Positions 17,103-25,984 are shown, numbered from the stretch's first letter. The stretch: DNA of 64,000 bases from Saccharofermentans sp. (GCA_024403715.1 JAKSRJ010000002.1:1-64000), one strand, 5' to 3'. Program-made: numbers and translations. The notes: a model not told the origin generated them from the letters alone.

Positions 17103-19535
17103 TTATCCACGCTCGCTGATCAAAGTCTGAACTCTGTTCTGCATTACTTCGATAATCTGATCAAGAGTCTTATGACCTTCGAAGTAAGCTGGGATTTCTT
17201 CTCTTACGATTGCATTGATAGCTGGATCAGAAGTTACCCAAGAGCATGCAGAAGAAATAATATTCGCAAACTCATCAATCTTAGAATAGTCGATTGGATC
17301 TGGACTTACATTATTGTTTCTGTATTCCTCTGGAGTCCAATCTCTACGGTAATTTGCTGTATCTGCGTTATGCTGATCAACATAGTCCCTACCTACTTCT
17401 TCAAATGCATTTCGATTGATTGGAATACCAGCTACAATTCCGAGCTGATACTGTGTATTGTTATCAATGAGCATAGATACGAAGTCGAGACATGCAGCTG
17501 ATTCCTGTGAAGACAAGTTAGCAACAACACCTACGGAGTTAAAGCATCCTACTGCAGGGCCTCTACCGTCGTATGTTGGAAGACCAACAAGCACCTTTTC
17601 TGTAGAAGAATCAACTACAGATGTAATGTAGTTTCTCATGTCGTTAATAGTCTGCATAGAAGCTGGATTATCACCGTAGCCAAAGCCACCGCCGTGCTCA
17701 TCATCAGAATCACCATCAATTCTGTTATTAACATGATCTCTTGTGTACTCAGCCAAAGCTACGAATGCATCGTTGTTGTAGTTGACTCTGCCATCCTCCT
17801 GCATCAAATCAGGCATCAAAGCAAGGGCTGCGATGAAGAAGTTTGTCTGGTTATCAGCACCCATTGGATCCTGACCATTACATACTGTCTCTACGAACTG
17901 AGCATACTCATCGTAAGTAAAACCAATCTGACCAGGAGTTACGTTAGAAGCATTTGTTACGATACCCTGAACAAAGTATGTAACAGGCAACTGGTAGATA
18001 TGTCCATCTGTGCTAGCTGCATCAATGATGTTTGTGAAGTAATTAGAAGAATCAAGACCAGCAACATAATCACTCAAATCGAGAAGATAATCAGGATTAT
18101 TAAGCTGTGAATAAGATGCACCGTCGATGATAATATCTGGGCCTTCACCATCCATGAGATCGATGGAGAGCTGGTTACCAAGAGCAAGCTGAGCATTCTC
18201 ATCGCTTACTGAAGGATCATCAGAGTAGTTTGGATCATAGAACTTAGCAAGAACGTATCTTGTATCAATCTGAATGAAGTAATCTGGATTTGTCTCATTA
18301 AATCTACACATAGTCTCGCACATTGGATAGTTAAAAGAACCAAGGCTAGCTACTGTGAGGATAGACTTACCAGCATTAGGGTTAGACTCTGCTCTATCAA
18401 AGATATAAAGAGCTGGTCTAGAGTCTCTATATACAACTGAAGGAGTATAGTCAACACCCTCAAGAATAATTCTGTCATCTGTAATACGAATTGGTGTTGT
18501 GTTATTAACATCAAATCTGTTTACGTTAGTGTTGTTAAAGTTCAAGATTGATACTAGCTGACGATTATCAAAATCGATGCTAGAGATACCTTCCTGATTT
18601 ACTACTACAGAACCATATCCATCAACATACTTTACGTTTCTAATAGAATCTGAGAGCCAAGAAATATCATCTGTATAAGCTGTCAAAGACATTGTGTTTG
18701 TGTCGAGGATGTAGTACAAACCATCAGCATTAGCGTTAGAATCAGAACAAATGAGACCTCTACCATTACCGATGTCGATGATATCGTAAATATTGAATAC
18801 ATCGTCATTAGGGAACTGTTCTCTCATATCGACTGCTGTGGAATTGTTGTTTGCATCATAAGCAACAAGCACATATGAAGATGGAGAATTTGTCTCAAAA
18901 TCACCGCTGATAAAGTAAGTTCTAATGGTGTAGTCACCTACATACATTGTCTTCTCGTAATTAGCGTTATCTCTCTGAACATACTCAGCCTCTGCACCTG
19001 ATAAATCTACTTCTTCGAAAGCAGATACCTCATATGTAGTTAGATCAAATGTAGCCTGGTAGTTAGTTTTTGTAGTGTAGTCATCAGAAAACCTAACTGC
19101 ATTTACTACGAAAATATCGCCTACCTTTACTACGCCAGTGATAGATCCTCGGTCACCGAAGCCTGCTGCGTTATAAGCCTCCATGATATCTGCTGAACCA
19201 ACCATGTTACCTTCGTAATCATATGCAATGATTGTGTCATACATGTAGTCTGCATAAGAATCAGTATCCCAGTTAAAGTCATCTGGCAACACATAAGAGC
19301 CAGTAGCGTGGTAAACAACAACATCGTCTGTTGCACCAGCAAGATTAGAAACCTGATAATCGAATACGTCCCTATCGTAATCTGTTCCAACCACTACCTT
19401 AGAATTATTAAACCATGGTGTGTCAGAACTAATTACGTCTCTTTTTCTCTTGCCCATTGAGCAAGCGGTGAACGCAGTCATCAAGATTGATGCAATAACA
19501 CCAAGTGTTAAAAGTTTTAATACAAAATTCTTCAT
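17103..19535 (-). CDS. large extracellular solute-binding-like lipoprotein, 810 aa
   Basis: Lipoprotein signal with lipobox AFTAC (Cys about 25). Residues about 35-380 form a beta-rich region with repeated blade-like strands (VVVYHATGSY, YNLDT-like turns), possibly a propeller. The C-terminal half, from about 395, resembles family-1 sugar-binding proteins: ETMCRFNETNPDYFIQI, GPDIIIDGASYSQL, QLPVTYFVQGIVTN and later helices. Usual binding proteins are about 430 aa, so this is an N-terminally extended form. No permease genes are adjacent. The ligand is unknown. A peptide gene with the shared promoter lies just upstream on the same strand. Confidence 0.8.
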   Translation of the reverse strand: MKNFVLKLLTLGVIASILMTAFTACSMGKRKRDVISSDTPWFNNSKVVVGTDYDRDVFDYQVSNLAGATDDVVVYHATGSYVLPDDFNWDTDSYADYMYDTIIAYDYEGNMVGSADIMEAYNAAGFGDRGSITGVVKVGDIFVVNAVRFSDDYTTKTNYQATFDLTTYEVSAFEEVDLSGAEAEYVQRDNANYEKTMYVGDYTIRTYFISGDFETNSPSSYVLVAYDANNNSTAVDMREQFPNDDVFNIYDIIDIGNGRGLICSDSNANADGLYYILDTNTMSLTAYTDDISWLSDSIRNVKYVDGYGSVVVNQEGISSIDFDNRQLVSILNFNNTNVNRFDVNNTTPIRITDDRIILEGVDYTPSVVYRDSRPALYIFDRAESNPNAGKSILTVASLGSFNYPMCETMCRFNETNPDYFIQIDTRYVLAKFYDPNYSDDPSVSDENAQLALGNQLSIDLMDGEGPDIIIDGASYSQLNNPDYLLDLSDYVAGLDSSNYFTNIIDAASTDGHIYQLPVTYFVQGIVTNASNVTPGQIGFTYDEYAQFVETVCNGQDPMGADNQTNFFIAALALMPDLMQEDGRVNYNNDAFVALAEYTRDHVNNRIDGDSDDEHGGGFGYGDNPASMQTINDMRNYITSVVDSSTEKVLVGLPTYDGRGPAVGCFNSVGVVANLSSQESAACLDFVSMLIDNNTQYQLGIVAGIPINRNAFEEVGRDYVDQHNADTANYRRDWTPEEYRNNNVSPDPIDYSKIDEFANIISSACSWVTSDPAINAIVREEIPAYFEGHKTLDQIIEVMQNRVQTLISERG

Positions 19536-19664
19536 TAATTTCCTCCCTAATATTATTTATGTTCCTTTTGTATTGTTATCATTATACATTTTCATGAATA
19601 ATACTTGCCTCAAAAAAGTGTCTGAAAATTACTATTAAAAGAATAAAAAAGTCGTTAAATATTA

Positions 19665-19721
19665 TTAACGGCCTAGATTTGCGATTCTACACATATTTGT
19701 GAAAGCTTTTAACAAACTCAT
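19665..19721 (-). CDS. small peptide gene, 18 aa
   Basis: MSLLKAFTNMCRIANLGR, with ribosome site AAAAGAGG ten bases upstream and the shared promoter (M1) at the usual distance. Amphipathic, net positive, one Cys. It is upstream of the 810-aa lipoprotein gene on the same strand. No similarity to the other peptides beyond size. Confidence 0.6.
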   Translation of the reverse strand: MSLLKAFTNMCRIANLGR

Positions 19722-19754
19722 TTTTCTTACCTCTTTTCGAATCTTTATTGTTAT

Positions 19755-19793
19755 GAGGCAAGTATAAAAATCCATGTGTTGCAGAACCGTTGT
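19755..19793 (-). promoter_or_regulatory. shared peptide-gene promoter, copy M1
   Basis: Minus strand: CAAC boxes starting at 19792 and 19781, TATACT at 19766-19761. Boxes are 11 bp apart and 15 bp lie from box 2 to the -10 box, as in all copies. Followed by CCTCATAACAATAAAG. Confidence 0.85.
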
Positions 19794-19852
19794 AGGGCTT
19801 TAATTTGTGATAAAATTAGCATGGAATTTTGAATAGAAGAGGTATAGAGATT

Positions 19853-21814
19853 ATGGCTACTGCATTAGAAGATTATTTAAAAGCTAGAAAACTCGGAGTA
19901 AAGGAACATCAGAAAGATGTTAATGAGAATAAATCACCATACCTTCCTGCTCTCGATGATATTATTGAGAAGAGAAGTCTTCTTAGAGAAGAAAGAGTTG
20001 GTACTAGAGAGATTCCTCTTCCTCAGGTAGTAGGAACCGTAACACACGGACGACAGGAAGCTTTCGCGAGCAATTTCATGCCGCTTTTGTCACCTGATAC
20101 TGAGTTTGGTGAGAAGTGGGTTAACCTCATGAACTACCAGACTAAGGAAGGTATCCAGGACGCGATTAAGGTTGTGGAGTACTTAGGTAAGTTCTACGTG
20201 CTCGAAGGTAACAAGCGTGTATCCGTTATGAAGTACCTCGAAATGCCAACCATCCTAGCTAACGTTACGCGTATACTCCCTGCACCATCTGTAAAGAAGG
20301 AAGTAGTTGTTTACTACGAGTTCCTCCAGTTCTACAGATGCACAGGCATCTACGACATAATGTTCTCAGAAAAAGGCTGCTATAAGGAATTAGCAGAAAA
20401 GCTTGGCCAAAAGCTCGAAGGCAAGTGGGATGAAGATACAGTAAAGGACCTTAAGTCTGCTTACTATAAATTCAGCAAAGCTTATAAGTCACTCGAAGGC
20501 AAGGTTAAGCACCTTTCTCCTTCTGACGCATTCCTTCTTTATATTGTTTTCCATAAGTATCAGGATCTCGTTGACATGGGTGCTGACGAAGTAAAGAAAA
20601 AACTCACTCAGATTAGAGACGAGATTAGAATCGCTGATAATGGAAATCAGATTACTTTCTCAGAAGAGCCACAGCTTCAGAAGAAATCTGTACTACCGCT
20701 TATCGATTCTATCTTTAAGACAACTTATGGAGAGAAGAATCCTCTTAAGATTGCATGGATTCACATTGGTGATGCTGGAATATCTAGATGGATCAATAGT
20801 CATGAGAGTGGACGTCTCGAACTTGAAGAGAAGTTCCCTAATATTGTAAAAACTAAGTCCTATCAGAACATTGATACAGAAGAAGAATTTGAAGCAGTTG
20901 TAGATGAATCCGCCGCTGATGGTGTAGGTCTTATCATTACAACTTCACCTATTCACATGGAATATGCATTAAAAGCTGCTATTAAATATCCTAACATTAA
21001 ATTCTTGAACTGTTCTGTAAACCTTTCTCACAGCGCAGTAAGAACTTACTACGGAAGAATGTATGAGGCGAAGTTCCTACTTGGAGCTCTCGCTGCTGTA
21101 CAAGCCAAGAATCACAAAATCGGATATGTATCTACATACCCTGTATATGGAAATATCGCTTGTATAAATGCATTTGCTTTAGGTGCTGCGATGGTTGATC
21201 CTGAAGCTAAGGTTTACCTAGGATGGTCTTGCTTGAACGACGGAGAATGGAAGAGTCAATTCTACGATAATGAAATTAAGGTTGTTTCCGGTCCTGACTT
21301 TGTTAGCCCTACAAAATCTGATAAGGAATTTGGTCTATTCCGAGTTGATGATAACAATGAAATCGTCAATATCGCTTTTGCTAAATGGAACTGGGGTAAA
21401 TACTACGAACTCATCGTTACAAAAATCCTCAATGACGCATGGAACGCAGAGACAGACGATACTAAGGGTAACACAGCAATCAACTACTGGTGGGGTATGA
21501 CATCAGGCGTAATCGATGTACATCTCGTAGACGAGAATATCGCATATTCTACTAAGAAGCTCTTATCTGGCATTAAAGCAACTATCACTACTGATATCTG
21601 TAATCCTTTTGATGGTGAGCTTTATAGTCAGACTAAGAAAATCAAGGATGCACATACTCCTCGCCTAAGTAACGAAGAAATCATCAAGATGAACTGGCTT
21701 GCTGATAACGTAATCGGTTCAATTCCAAAACTAGAAGAGCTTAACGAGGTTGCAGTTAAGACCGTTAAGGCTAATGGTATTACTATCGTAGCAGGTGAAG
21801 ACGGAGACAATTGA
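19853..21814 (+). CDS. ParB-like plus BMP-type ligand-binding protein, about 653 aa
   Basis: The start is ATG 19853 (MATALEDYLKARKLG), after AGAAGAGG; the longer frame would need a TTG. The N-terminal part carries a ParB/Srx-like strip, FYVLEGNKRVSVMKYLEMP. From about residue 305 a basic-membrane-protein (PnrA/Med-like) periplasmic-binding fold begins (KIAWIHIGDAGISRW, GLIITTSPIHMEYAL, KIGYVSTYPVYGN, CLNDGEW). There is no signal peptide or lipobox, unlike ABC-transporter BMP proteins. I infer a cytosolic nucleoside- or metabolite-sensing protein, possibly DNA-associated. It is coupled to the next gene by a 1-base overlap. Confidence 0.8.
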   Translation: MATALEDYLKARKLGVKEHQKDVNENKSPYLPALDDIIEKRSLLREERVGTREIPLPQVVGTVTHGRQEAFASNFMPLLSPDTEFGEKWVNLMNYQTKEGIQDAIKVVEYLGKFYVLEGNKRVSVMKYLEMPTILANVTRILPAPSVKKEVVVYYEFLQFYRCTGIYDIMFSEKGCYKELAEKLGQKLEGKWDEDTVKDLKSAYYKFSKAYKSLEGKVKHLSPSDAFLLYIVFHKYQDLVDMGADEVKKKLTQIRDEIRIADNGNQITFSEEPQLQKKSVLPLIDSIFKTTYGEKNPLKIAWIHIGDAGISRWINSHESGRLELEEKFPNIVKTKSYQNIDTEEEFEAVVDESAADGVGLIITTSPIHMEYALKAAIKYPNIKFLNCSVNLSHSAVRTYYGRMYEAKFLLGALAAVQAKNHKIGYVSTYPVYGNIACINAFALGAAMVDPEAKVYLGWSCLNDGEWKSQFYDNEIKVVSGPDFVSPTKSDKEFGLFRVDDNNEIVNIAFAKWNWGKYYELIVTKILNDAWNAETDDTKGNTAINYWWGMTSGVIDVHLVDENIAYSTKKLLSGIKATITTDICNPFDGELYSQTKKIKDAHTPRLSNEEIIKMNWLADNVIGSIPKLEELNEVAVKTVKANGITIVAGEDGDN

Positions 21815-22452
21815 TGAGAGTCTTAGTTGTATCTGACGAAGAAGAAAGACTTCTGTACGAGTCTTTCCGTAAAGAGCGAGTCGAAGGCGTTGAGCTTATT
21901 ATTGCCTGCGGAGATTTGCGCGCCGGATACTTAGACTTTCTAATGACTATGGTTAATGTACCTATGGTCTACGTCATGGGTAACCACGACAACGCTTTGG
22001 TAGAAAATCCTCCTCTAGGAGCTGAGAGCCTTGAAGGTAACATTGTTAAATATAAGGGATATCGCATCGCAGGCCTTGGCGGATCTATCAAATACAATAA
22101 TAAATGCATCAATATGTATACAGAAAATGAAATGGCATGGCGATGCTTTAAGCTATGGGTTAAGTCTTGGTTTAAGGGCGGCATCGACATTTTCGTTGCC
22201 CACGCCCCTGCCCAAGGTTACGGACATCTTAAGGATTATCCGCATAAGGGTTTTGAGTGTTTTAACAAGCTTTTGATGAGAACGTCACCTATGTACATGT
22301 TTCACGGCCACGTACATAAGACCTACTCACGTAGAATCAAGCCTCAATATGAGCACCCATCTGGAACGATTATCATGAACTGCTATGGATATAAGATAAT
22401 CGATATCCCAGAAAAAGAACCTAAGCCTAAGAAGAAAAAAGAAACCAAGTGA
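21814..22452 (+). CDS. metallophosphoesterase, about 212 aa
   Basis: Calcineurin-like phosphoesterase with ACGDLRAGY, VMGNHDNAL (GNHD motif), FVAHAPAQGYGHL and FHGHVHKTY (GHxH) metal ligands. The canonical first-strand D-x-H is altered: VVSDEEERLL has Asp but Glu where His is expected. Its ATG overlaps the upstream stop (TGATG). The C-terminal tail is Lys-rich. Probably a phosphodiesterase or phosphatase acting with the ParB-BMP protein. Confidence 0.85.
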   Translation: MRVLVVSDEEERLLYESFRKERVEGVELIIACGDLRAGYLDFLMTMVNVPMVYVMGNHDNALVENPPLGAESLEGNIVKYKGYRIAGLGGSIKYNNKCINMYTENEMAWRCFKLWVKSWFKGGIDIFVAHAPAQGYGHLKDYPHKGFECFNKLLMRTSPMYMFHGHVHKTYSRRIKPQYEHPSGTIIMNCYGYKIIDIPEKEPKPKKKKETK

Positions 22453-22479
22453 AAGGCCCGCCATACGTTGGCGGGCCAT
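22453..22479. terminator. bidirectional terminator
   Basis: GGCCCGCC, loop atacgtt, GGCGGGCC right after the phosphoesterase stop. On the minus strand it also ends the 26-aa peptide gene transcript. Confidence 0.8.
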
Positions 22480-22508
22480 AGTATTTACTATTATATACAA
22501 ATACTGGA

Positions 22509-22589
22509 TTAAGCTACCTTAAGAGCAATGTTTGTTGTTAATGCAAATGCTGCAGCTAATAAACAAATACCGATTAATGCTACTGTCAT
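22509..22589 (-). CDS. small hydrophobic peptide gene, 26 aa
   Basis: Starts MTVALIGICLLAAAFALTTN and is almost entirely one membrane-span-like helix with a Lys near the end. Ribosome site AAAAGGAG, eight bases before ATG. Driven by the shared promoter (M2). Type-I-toxin-like size and hydrophobicity, but no antisense RNA is evident. Confidence 0.65.
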   Translation of the reverse strand: MTVALIGICLLAAAFALTTNIALKVA

Positions 22590-22614
22590 AAGATGTTCTC
22601 CTTTTCTGTTCTTT

Positions 22615-22659
22615 TGTTATGGCCTAAGTATAGAGATGTAAATGTTGCAGAAGTGTTGG
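22615..22659 (-). promoter_or_regulatory. shared peptide-gene promoter, copy M2
   Basis: Minus strand CAAC boxes starting at 22658 and 22647, TATACT at 22632-22627, followed by TAGGCCATAACAAAAG. Spacing identical to the other copies. Confidence 0.85.
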
Positions 22660-22704
22660 TCATATATATAATTATTTGTAATTAATGTATCAGAGGAGTA
22701 TTTC

Positions 22705-23424
22705 TTGGATTTTCTTTGGATTATCGCGACTTTTGTAGCCTACTTTGTTAAGGGGCTTAGTGGTTTTGCAAACACCCTAGTTCTGACATCAATCCTTGGG
22801 TTTGGCTCTAATAACGTAAACATCTCCCCTGTCGAATTAGTTGTTGGCTTCCCTTCTAATATTTATCTTACCTGGAATAATCGTAAAAACCTTAAGCCAC
22901 GCATAATTATTCCGCTCGCGTTAATGACTATCGTAGGCTCTATCCCTGGCGCATTTTTACTTAAGCACGTTAACGCCGCCGCGATTAAGGTTGTCTTCGG
23001 CGTACTCATAATCCTAATTGGCATCGAAATGCTTCTTCGTAATAGCGGTAAACTACAAATCAAAGAATCTAAGATTTTCCTCTTTATTATTGGACTTTTA
23101 TCAGGAGTGTTCTGTGGACTATTTGGAGTTGGCGCTTTACTAGCCGCTTATGTAGGTCGATTTGCCAAGAACAGTTCAGAGTTCAAAGCTAATATGTGTG
23201 CGGTGTTTGTTGTAGAAAATGCCTTTAGAATAATTCTATATAGCGTAATCGGAGTAATTACCTGGAGCAGTCTTAAGATGTCGCTCATACTTATTCCTTT
23301 TATGGCGCTTGGTATTTTTGCTGGAACTAGAAGCAGTTCAAAGCTTAAGGACAAGACTGTAATGACTATAGTAGACATCCTACTTATTCTATCTGGCGTA
23401 TCGCTAATAATTCTTAACGTGTGA
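22705..23424 (+). CDS. TauE/SafE family permease, 239 aa
   Basis: About eight membrane spans in two similar halves. The Gly-rich motif VVGFPSNIYLTWNNRKNL in the first half and GLLSGVFCGLFGVGALLAAY at the start of the second are typical of sulfite/organosulfonate exporters. The start is TTG at 22705, seven bases after AGAGGAG; no upstream ATG is available. The GNAT gene follows after 7 bp. Confidence 0.85.
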   Translation: MDFLWIIATFVAYFVKGLSGFANTLVLTSILGFGSNNVNISPVELVVGFPSNIYLTWNNRKNLKPRIIIPLALMTIVGSIPGAFLLKHVNAAAIKVVFGVLIILIGIEMLLRNSGKLQIKESKIFLFIIGLLSGVFCGLFGVGALLAAYVGRFAKNSSEFKANMCAVFVVENAFRIILYSVIGVITWSSLKMSLILIPFMALGIFAGTRSSSKLKDKTVMTIVDILLILSGVSLIILNV

Positions 23425-23431
23425 GGCTAAT

Positions 23432-23914
23432 ATGGAAATTGTTAAATCTACAATTGCTGATATCGATTCTATCTGCGCTATATACGAGAACGCTCGTAAA
23501 TTCATGAGCGATAACGGCAACCCTAATCAGTGGACAGACGGCTACCCTACTTATGAAGACGCCATGGCTGATATTAATAGTGGGAATTCTTATGTTATAA
23601 AGGATGGCTCTTCTATCGTTGGCGTATTCGTATTTATTATTGGAGAAGAGCCAACTTATAAAGTTATTGAAGATGGCGCATGGAACTACGATTCTACTTA
23701 TGGAACGATTCATAGAATCGCGTCTAATGGTCAAGTAAAAGACATTAGCAGAATCTGCTTTGAGTATTGTCTTAATTTTATAGACTATTTACGAATCGAT
23801 ACTCACCGCAACAATCTACCAATGCGTGTCGCAGTAAGCCGCTTCGGATTTACCGAGTGCGGAACAATCTATGTTAGAAACGGTGCTCGAATCGCTTACG
23901 ACTATAAGAAATAA
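23432..23914 (+). CDS. GNAT-family N-acetyltransferase, 160 aa
   Basis: Starts MEIVKSTIADIDSICAIYEN, the usual first strand-helix of GNAT enzymes. An EEPTYKVIEDGAW segment and a C-terminal SRFGFTECGTIYVRNGAR strand follow. The central acetyl-CoA loop is atypical (HRIASNGQVKDIS). The ribosome site is GTGAGG at the preceding stop. Cotranscribed with the TauE/SafE permease. Substrate unknown. Confidence 0.8.
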   Translation: MEIVKSTIADIDSICAIYENARKFMSDNGNPNQWTDGYPTYEDAMADINSGNSYVIKDGSSIVGVFVFIIGEEPTYKVIEDGAWNYDSTYGTIHRIASNGQVKDISRICFEYCLNFIDYLRIDTHRNNLPMRVAVSRFGFTECGTIYVRNGARIAYDYKK

Positions 23915-23917
23915 ACT

Positions 23918-24436
23918 TTATTCGATGCAGTATAACTCCATTACCTCATCGAATGTCTGGAATGGGAACATAGAAGCATCTACTGAAGTGTAAGTGTCGT
24001 TATCTTTATCATAAAGATAAGCATCACTGCCTCCATAGATGAAATATTCATTAGCTTCAATCAATTCGTAAGCATCAATATCGCCAGTACCAGAAGTAAC
24101 AGCGACGTATAATAAGTCATCGTTAAGATCAAAAATTCTATACCAAGCTACTGTATCGGATGAAGTCTCTGTTAATACTCTGACTTCTCTATACTGACTA
24201 TCGACTTCCATATAACTAGCTTCATAATCAAAGCCTTCGTCAGTAACACCTTCAGATTTTAAAGAGTCACCATCTGGCTCTTCCATAAAGGGAGCTTCAC
24301 GAAGATACTCAGCTCGAGCACCATACCAATCTTCATAAATAGAATAAAACTCCTCTACATCATAGGACTTACCACATCCACAAAGTGCTGCACAAGCTAT
24401 AGCCAATATAATCAATACGCTTAAATTTTTACGCAT
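23918..24436 (-). CDS. lipoprotein, 172 aa
   Basis: N-terminal lipoprotein signal (LSVLIILAIACAALCGC, lipidation at the Cys of LCGC). The mature part is acidic and rich in Tyr and Asp (EEFYSIYEDWYGARAEY, IYGGSDAYLYDKDND) and looks beta-stranded. Its 3' end is convergent with the GNAT gene, 3 bp apart. No domain recognised. Confidence 0.72.
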   Translation of the reverse strand: MRKNLSVLIILAIACAALCGCGKSYDVEEFYSIYEDWYGARAEYLREAPFMEEPDGDSLKSEGVTDEGFDYEASYMEVDSQYREVRVLTETSSDTVAWYRIFDLNDDLLYVAVTSGTGDIDAYELIEANEYFIYGGSDAYLYDKDNDTYTSVDASMFPFQTFDEVMELYCIE

Positions 24437-24479
24437 ATAATACCTCGATATAAAAATATGAATGATTATAGCACAATAA

Positions 24480-24505
24480 AAAAGCCCGTCTGCTGACGGG
24501 CTCGG
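24480..24505 (-). terminator. terminator after lipoprotein gene
   Basis: AGCCCGTC, tgct, GACGGGCT with a T run on the minus strand, 25 bp past the stop at 24528. Confidence 0.85.
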
Positions 24506-24527
24506 TTAGCATTAGTTTTTATAATTA

Positions 24528-25097
24528 TTAGTCCTTAACGAACTCATGAATTGCAGGTGTGTCACCTTCCTCAATCCACTCCATTGTACCGTCTACAAGG
24601 ATAGAGATAGAACCAACACCATTCTCTGTTACTACAGTAGTTGTGGAGTTACCTTCTTCATCAGTTGTAACCATGGACTGTACACCATTAGAGTAAGCAA
24701 ATACGCCACCCTCATTCTCACTACATGTGATTGAGTATGTATAGTAAGAAAATGCTGAATCTGGCCAAGTTACATCAAATGTATAACTACCATCAGCGTT
24801 AGCAGTTACAGTCATAAATGCACGACCAGAAATATCATCATGCCATTCACCTTCAAGTGTAGGTGCTTCAGCAACTAATCCATCATCAGTGGACTCTACT
24901 ACTGAAGTCTCCTGAACTGCTTCATCATCTCTTGGCTGAATAACAGGAGCCAAGTCACTCTCCTCAGTTGCTACAGTCTCGACTGCTGCTTCTGTTACCT
25001 GAGAAGACTCTGCTACTTCATTGTCAACCTTACCACATGCTGCAAATGCTACTGCGAGCAAGCACACGCAAGCCATAACCAAATAGTTCTTTTTCAT
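24528..25097 (-). CDS. lipoprotein of the shared-promoter regulon, 189 aa
   Basis: Lipobox VAFAAC (Cys about 21) after MKKNYLVMACVCLLA. A Thr/Glu/Val-rich linker (residues 25-80) follows, then a beta-rich C-terminal domain starting APTLEGEWHDDISGRAFM, resembling small lipocalin-like extracellular modules. The promoter upstream has the same CAAC-N7-CAAC-N11 layout with TATAAT as -10 box. It is thus one of two full-size genes in the peptide regulon, and it is surface-exposed. Confidence 0.78.
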   Translation of the reverse strand: MKKNYLVMACVCLLAVAFAACGKVDNEVAESSQVTEAAVETVATEESDLAPVIQPRDDEAVQETSVVESTDDGLVAEAPTLEGEWHDDISGRAFMTVTANADGSYTFDVTWPDSAFSYYTYSITCSENEGGVFAYSNGVQSMVTTDEEGNSTTTVVTENGVGSISILVDGTMEWIEEGDTPAIHEFVKD

Positions 25098-25124
25098 AAT
25101 TGTTTCCTCCTTAAATTTTGAATA

Positions 25125-25164
25125 TGTCGCGATTATAAAAAGTCATCTGTTGCATAATCGTTGG
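25125..25164 (-). promoter_or_regulatory. shared promoter, copy M4
   Basis: Minus strand CAAC boxes starting at 25163 and 25152, -10 box TATAAT at 25137-25132. Spacing matches exactly, although the leader differs from that of the peptide genes. Confidence 0.75.
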
Positions 25165-25208
25165 TGATTTTTCTTAATAGATAATATTCTTTATTTCCAA
25201 AAAAACAA

Positions 25209-25238
25209 ATAAGGAAATCTCACTTGAGATCTCCTATC
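25209..25238 (-). terminator. terminator after 20-aa peptide gene
   Basis: Minus strand GGAGATCTC, aagt, GAGATTTCC followed by TTATTTGTTTTT. Confidence 0.75.
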
Positions 25239-25268
25239 AATTAGTTTCTAGCTAATCATTTATAACAA

Positions 25269-25331
25269 TTACATAAAGAAGCAGCCTAATACTAATGAGC
25301 TAAAAATAATAATAATCGAGGTTGTGATCAT
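25269..25331 (-). CDS. small hydrophobic peptide gene, 20 aa
   Basis: MITTSIIIIFSSLVLGCFFM: a single hydrophobic helix with one Cys. Ribosome site GGAAGGAG eight bases before ATG, shared promoter M3 upstream and terminator downstream, so it is a complete small transcription unit. Function unknown. Confidence 0.65.
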   Translation of the reverse strand: MITTSIIIIFSSLVLGCFFM

Positions 25332-25357
25332 GTTATCGGTCTCCTTCCTTTTCTTTG

Positions 25358-25400
25358 TTATGGCCTAAGTATAGAAAAGGAAGCGTTGCAGAACCGTTGA
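25358..25400 (-). promoter_or_regulatory. shared peptide-gene promoter, copy M3
   Basis: Minus strand CAAC boxes starting at 25399 and 25388, TATACT at 25373-25368, then TAGGCCATAACAAAG. It begins immediately after the stop of the upstream gene at 25401. Confidence 0.88.
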
Positions 25401-25748
25401 TTATCTAATTAATATCGCTACTTCTGGGGTTCTTTTATCCTCGATTACTGTGGCGCAATCAGGCAATTCAACTTTATTTTTTAGAAGCCACTGTTCACAG
25501 TATTTTAAGTCGAGTGGATGAATCTCAAAAGGCTCGCGCTTAACCTCTAGATTATAGTGTGGATAAATCTTTATCATCCAAAGAAGTCCATCCTTAAAGC
25601 AAATGGCTATTTTTACTCTCTCGCCGCACAACTCGAAGCGACCTCTAATCCAGGAATAGCCATTTTTCATATCCTGCACACTAACATCGTCACCCTCACC
25701 GAGAGATTTTAAGACTTCTTCGTATGGCATCCCTATATATATATTCAT
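25401..25748 (-). CDS. hypothetical protein, 115 aa
   Basis: Begins MNIYIGMPYEEVLKSLGEGD, resembling the short 'peptide binds then regulates' opening of SmpA/OmlA-like modules, then beta strands WIRGRFELCGERVKIAICF. No signal peptide. Soluble, about 13 kDa. Family not identified. Confidence 0.6.
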   Translation of the reverse strand: MNIYIGMPYEEVLKSLGEGDDVSVQDMKNGYSWIRGRFELCGERVKIAICFKDGLLWMIKIYPHYNLEVKREPFEIHPLDLKYCEQWLLKNKVELPDCATVIEDKRTPEVAILIR

Positions 25749-25810
25749 TATTAATACTTTATCTCCAGTAATTGAGGATTCTAGGTCGATTATAACTGTG
25801 AATTGGGCTA

Positions 25811-25984
25811 TTTTCCTACACTTTCTCCCACAAAATGAATAATTGTAGGAAATATTGTAGGATTAAGGGGATTTCCTACACTTCTTCCTACAAATTCAAT
25901 ATTTGTAGGAGTTTTTGTAGGATTTGGACCATTTCCTACACTTTCTCCTACAAATTCTAGATATATAGAGATTATTGTAGGAAA
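25811..25984. repeat. 60-bp tandem palindromic repeats, three units
   Basis: Units start at 25811, 25871 and 25931 with an exact 60-bp period. Each opens TTTCCTACACTTTCTCC-TACAAA and closes with inverted copies TTTGTAGGA and TTGTAGGAT, so every unit folds on itself. The last unit runs into the 3' end of the nuclease-like gene. There are no unique spacers, so this is not a CRISPR array. Confidence 0.85.

Noticed and set aside
25811..25984. CRISPR array
   Set aside because: Tandem 60-bp units have no unique spacers and no cas genes nearby.
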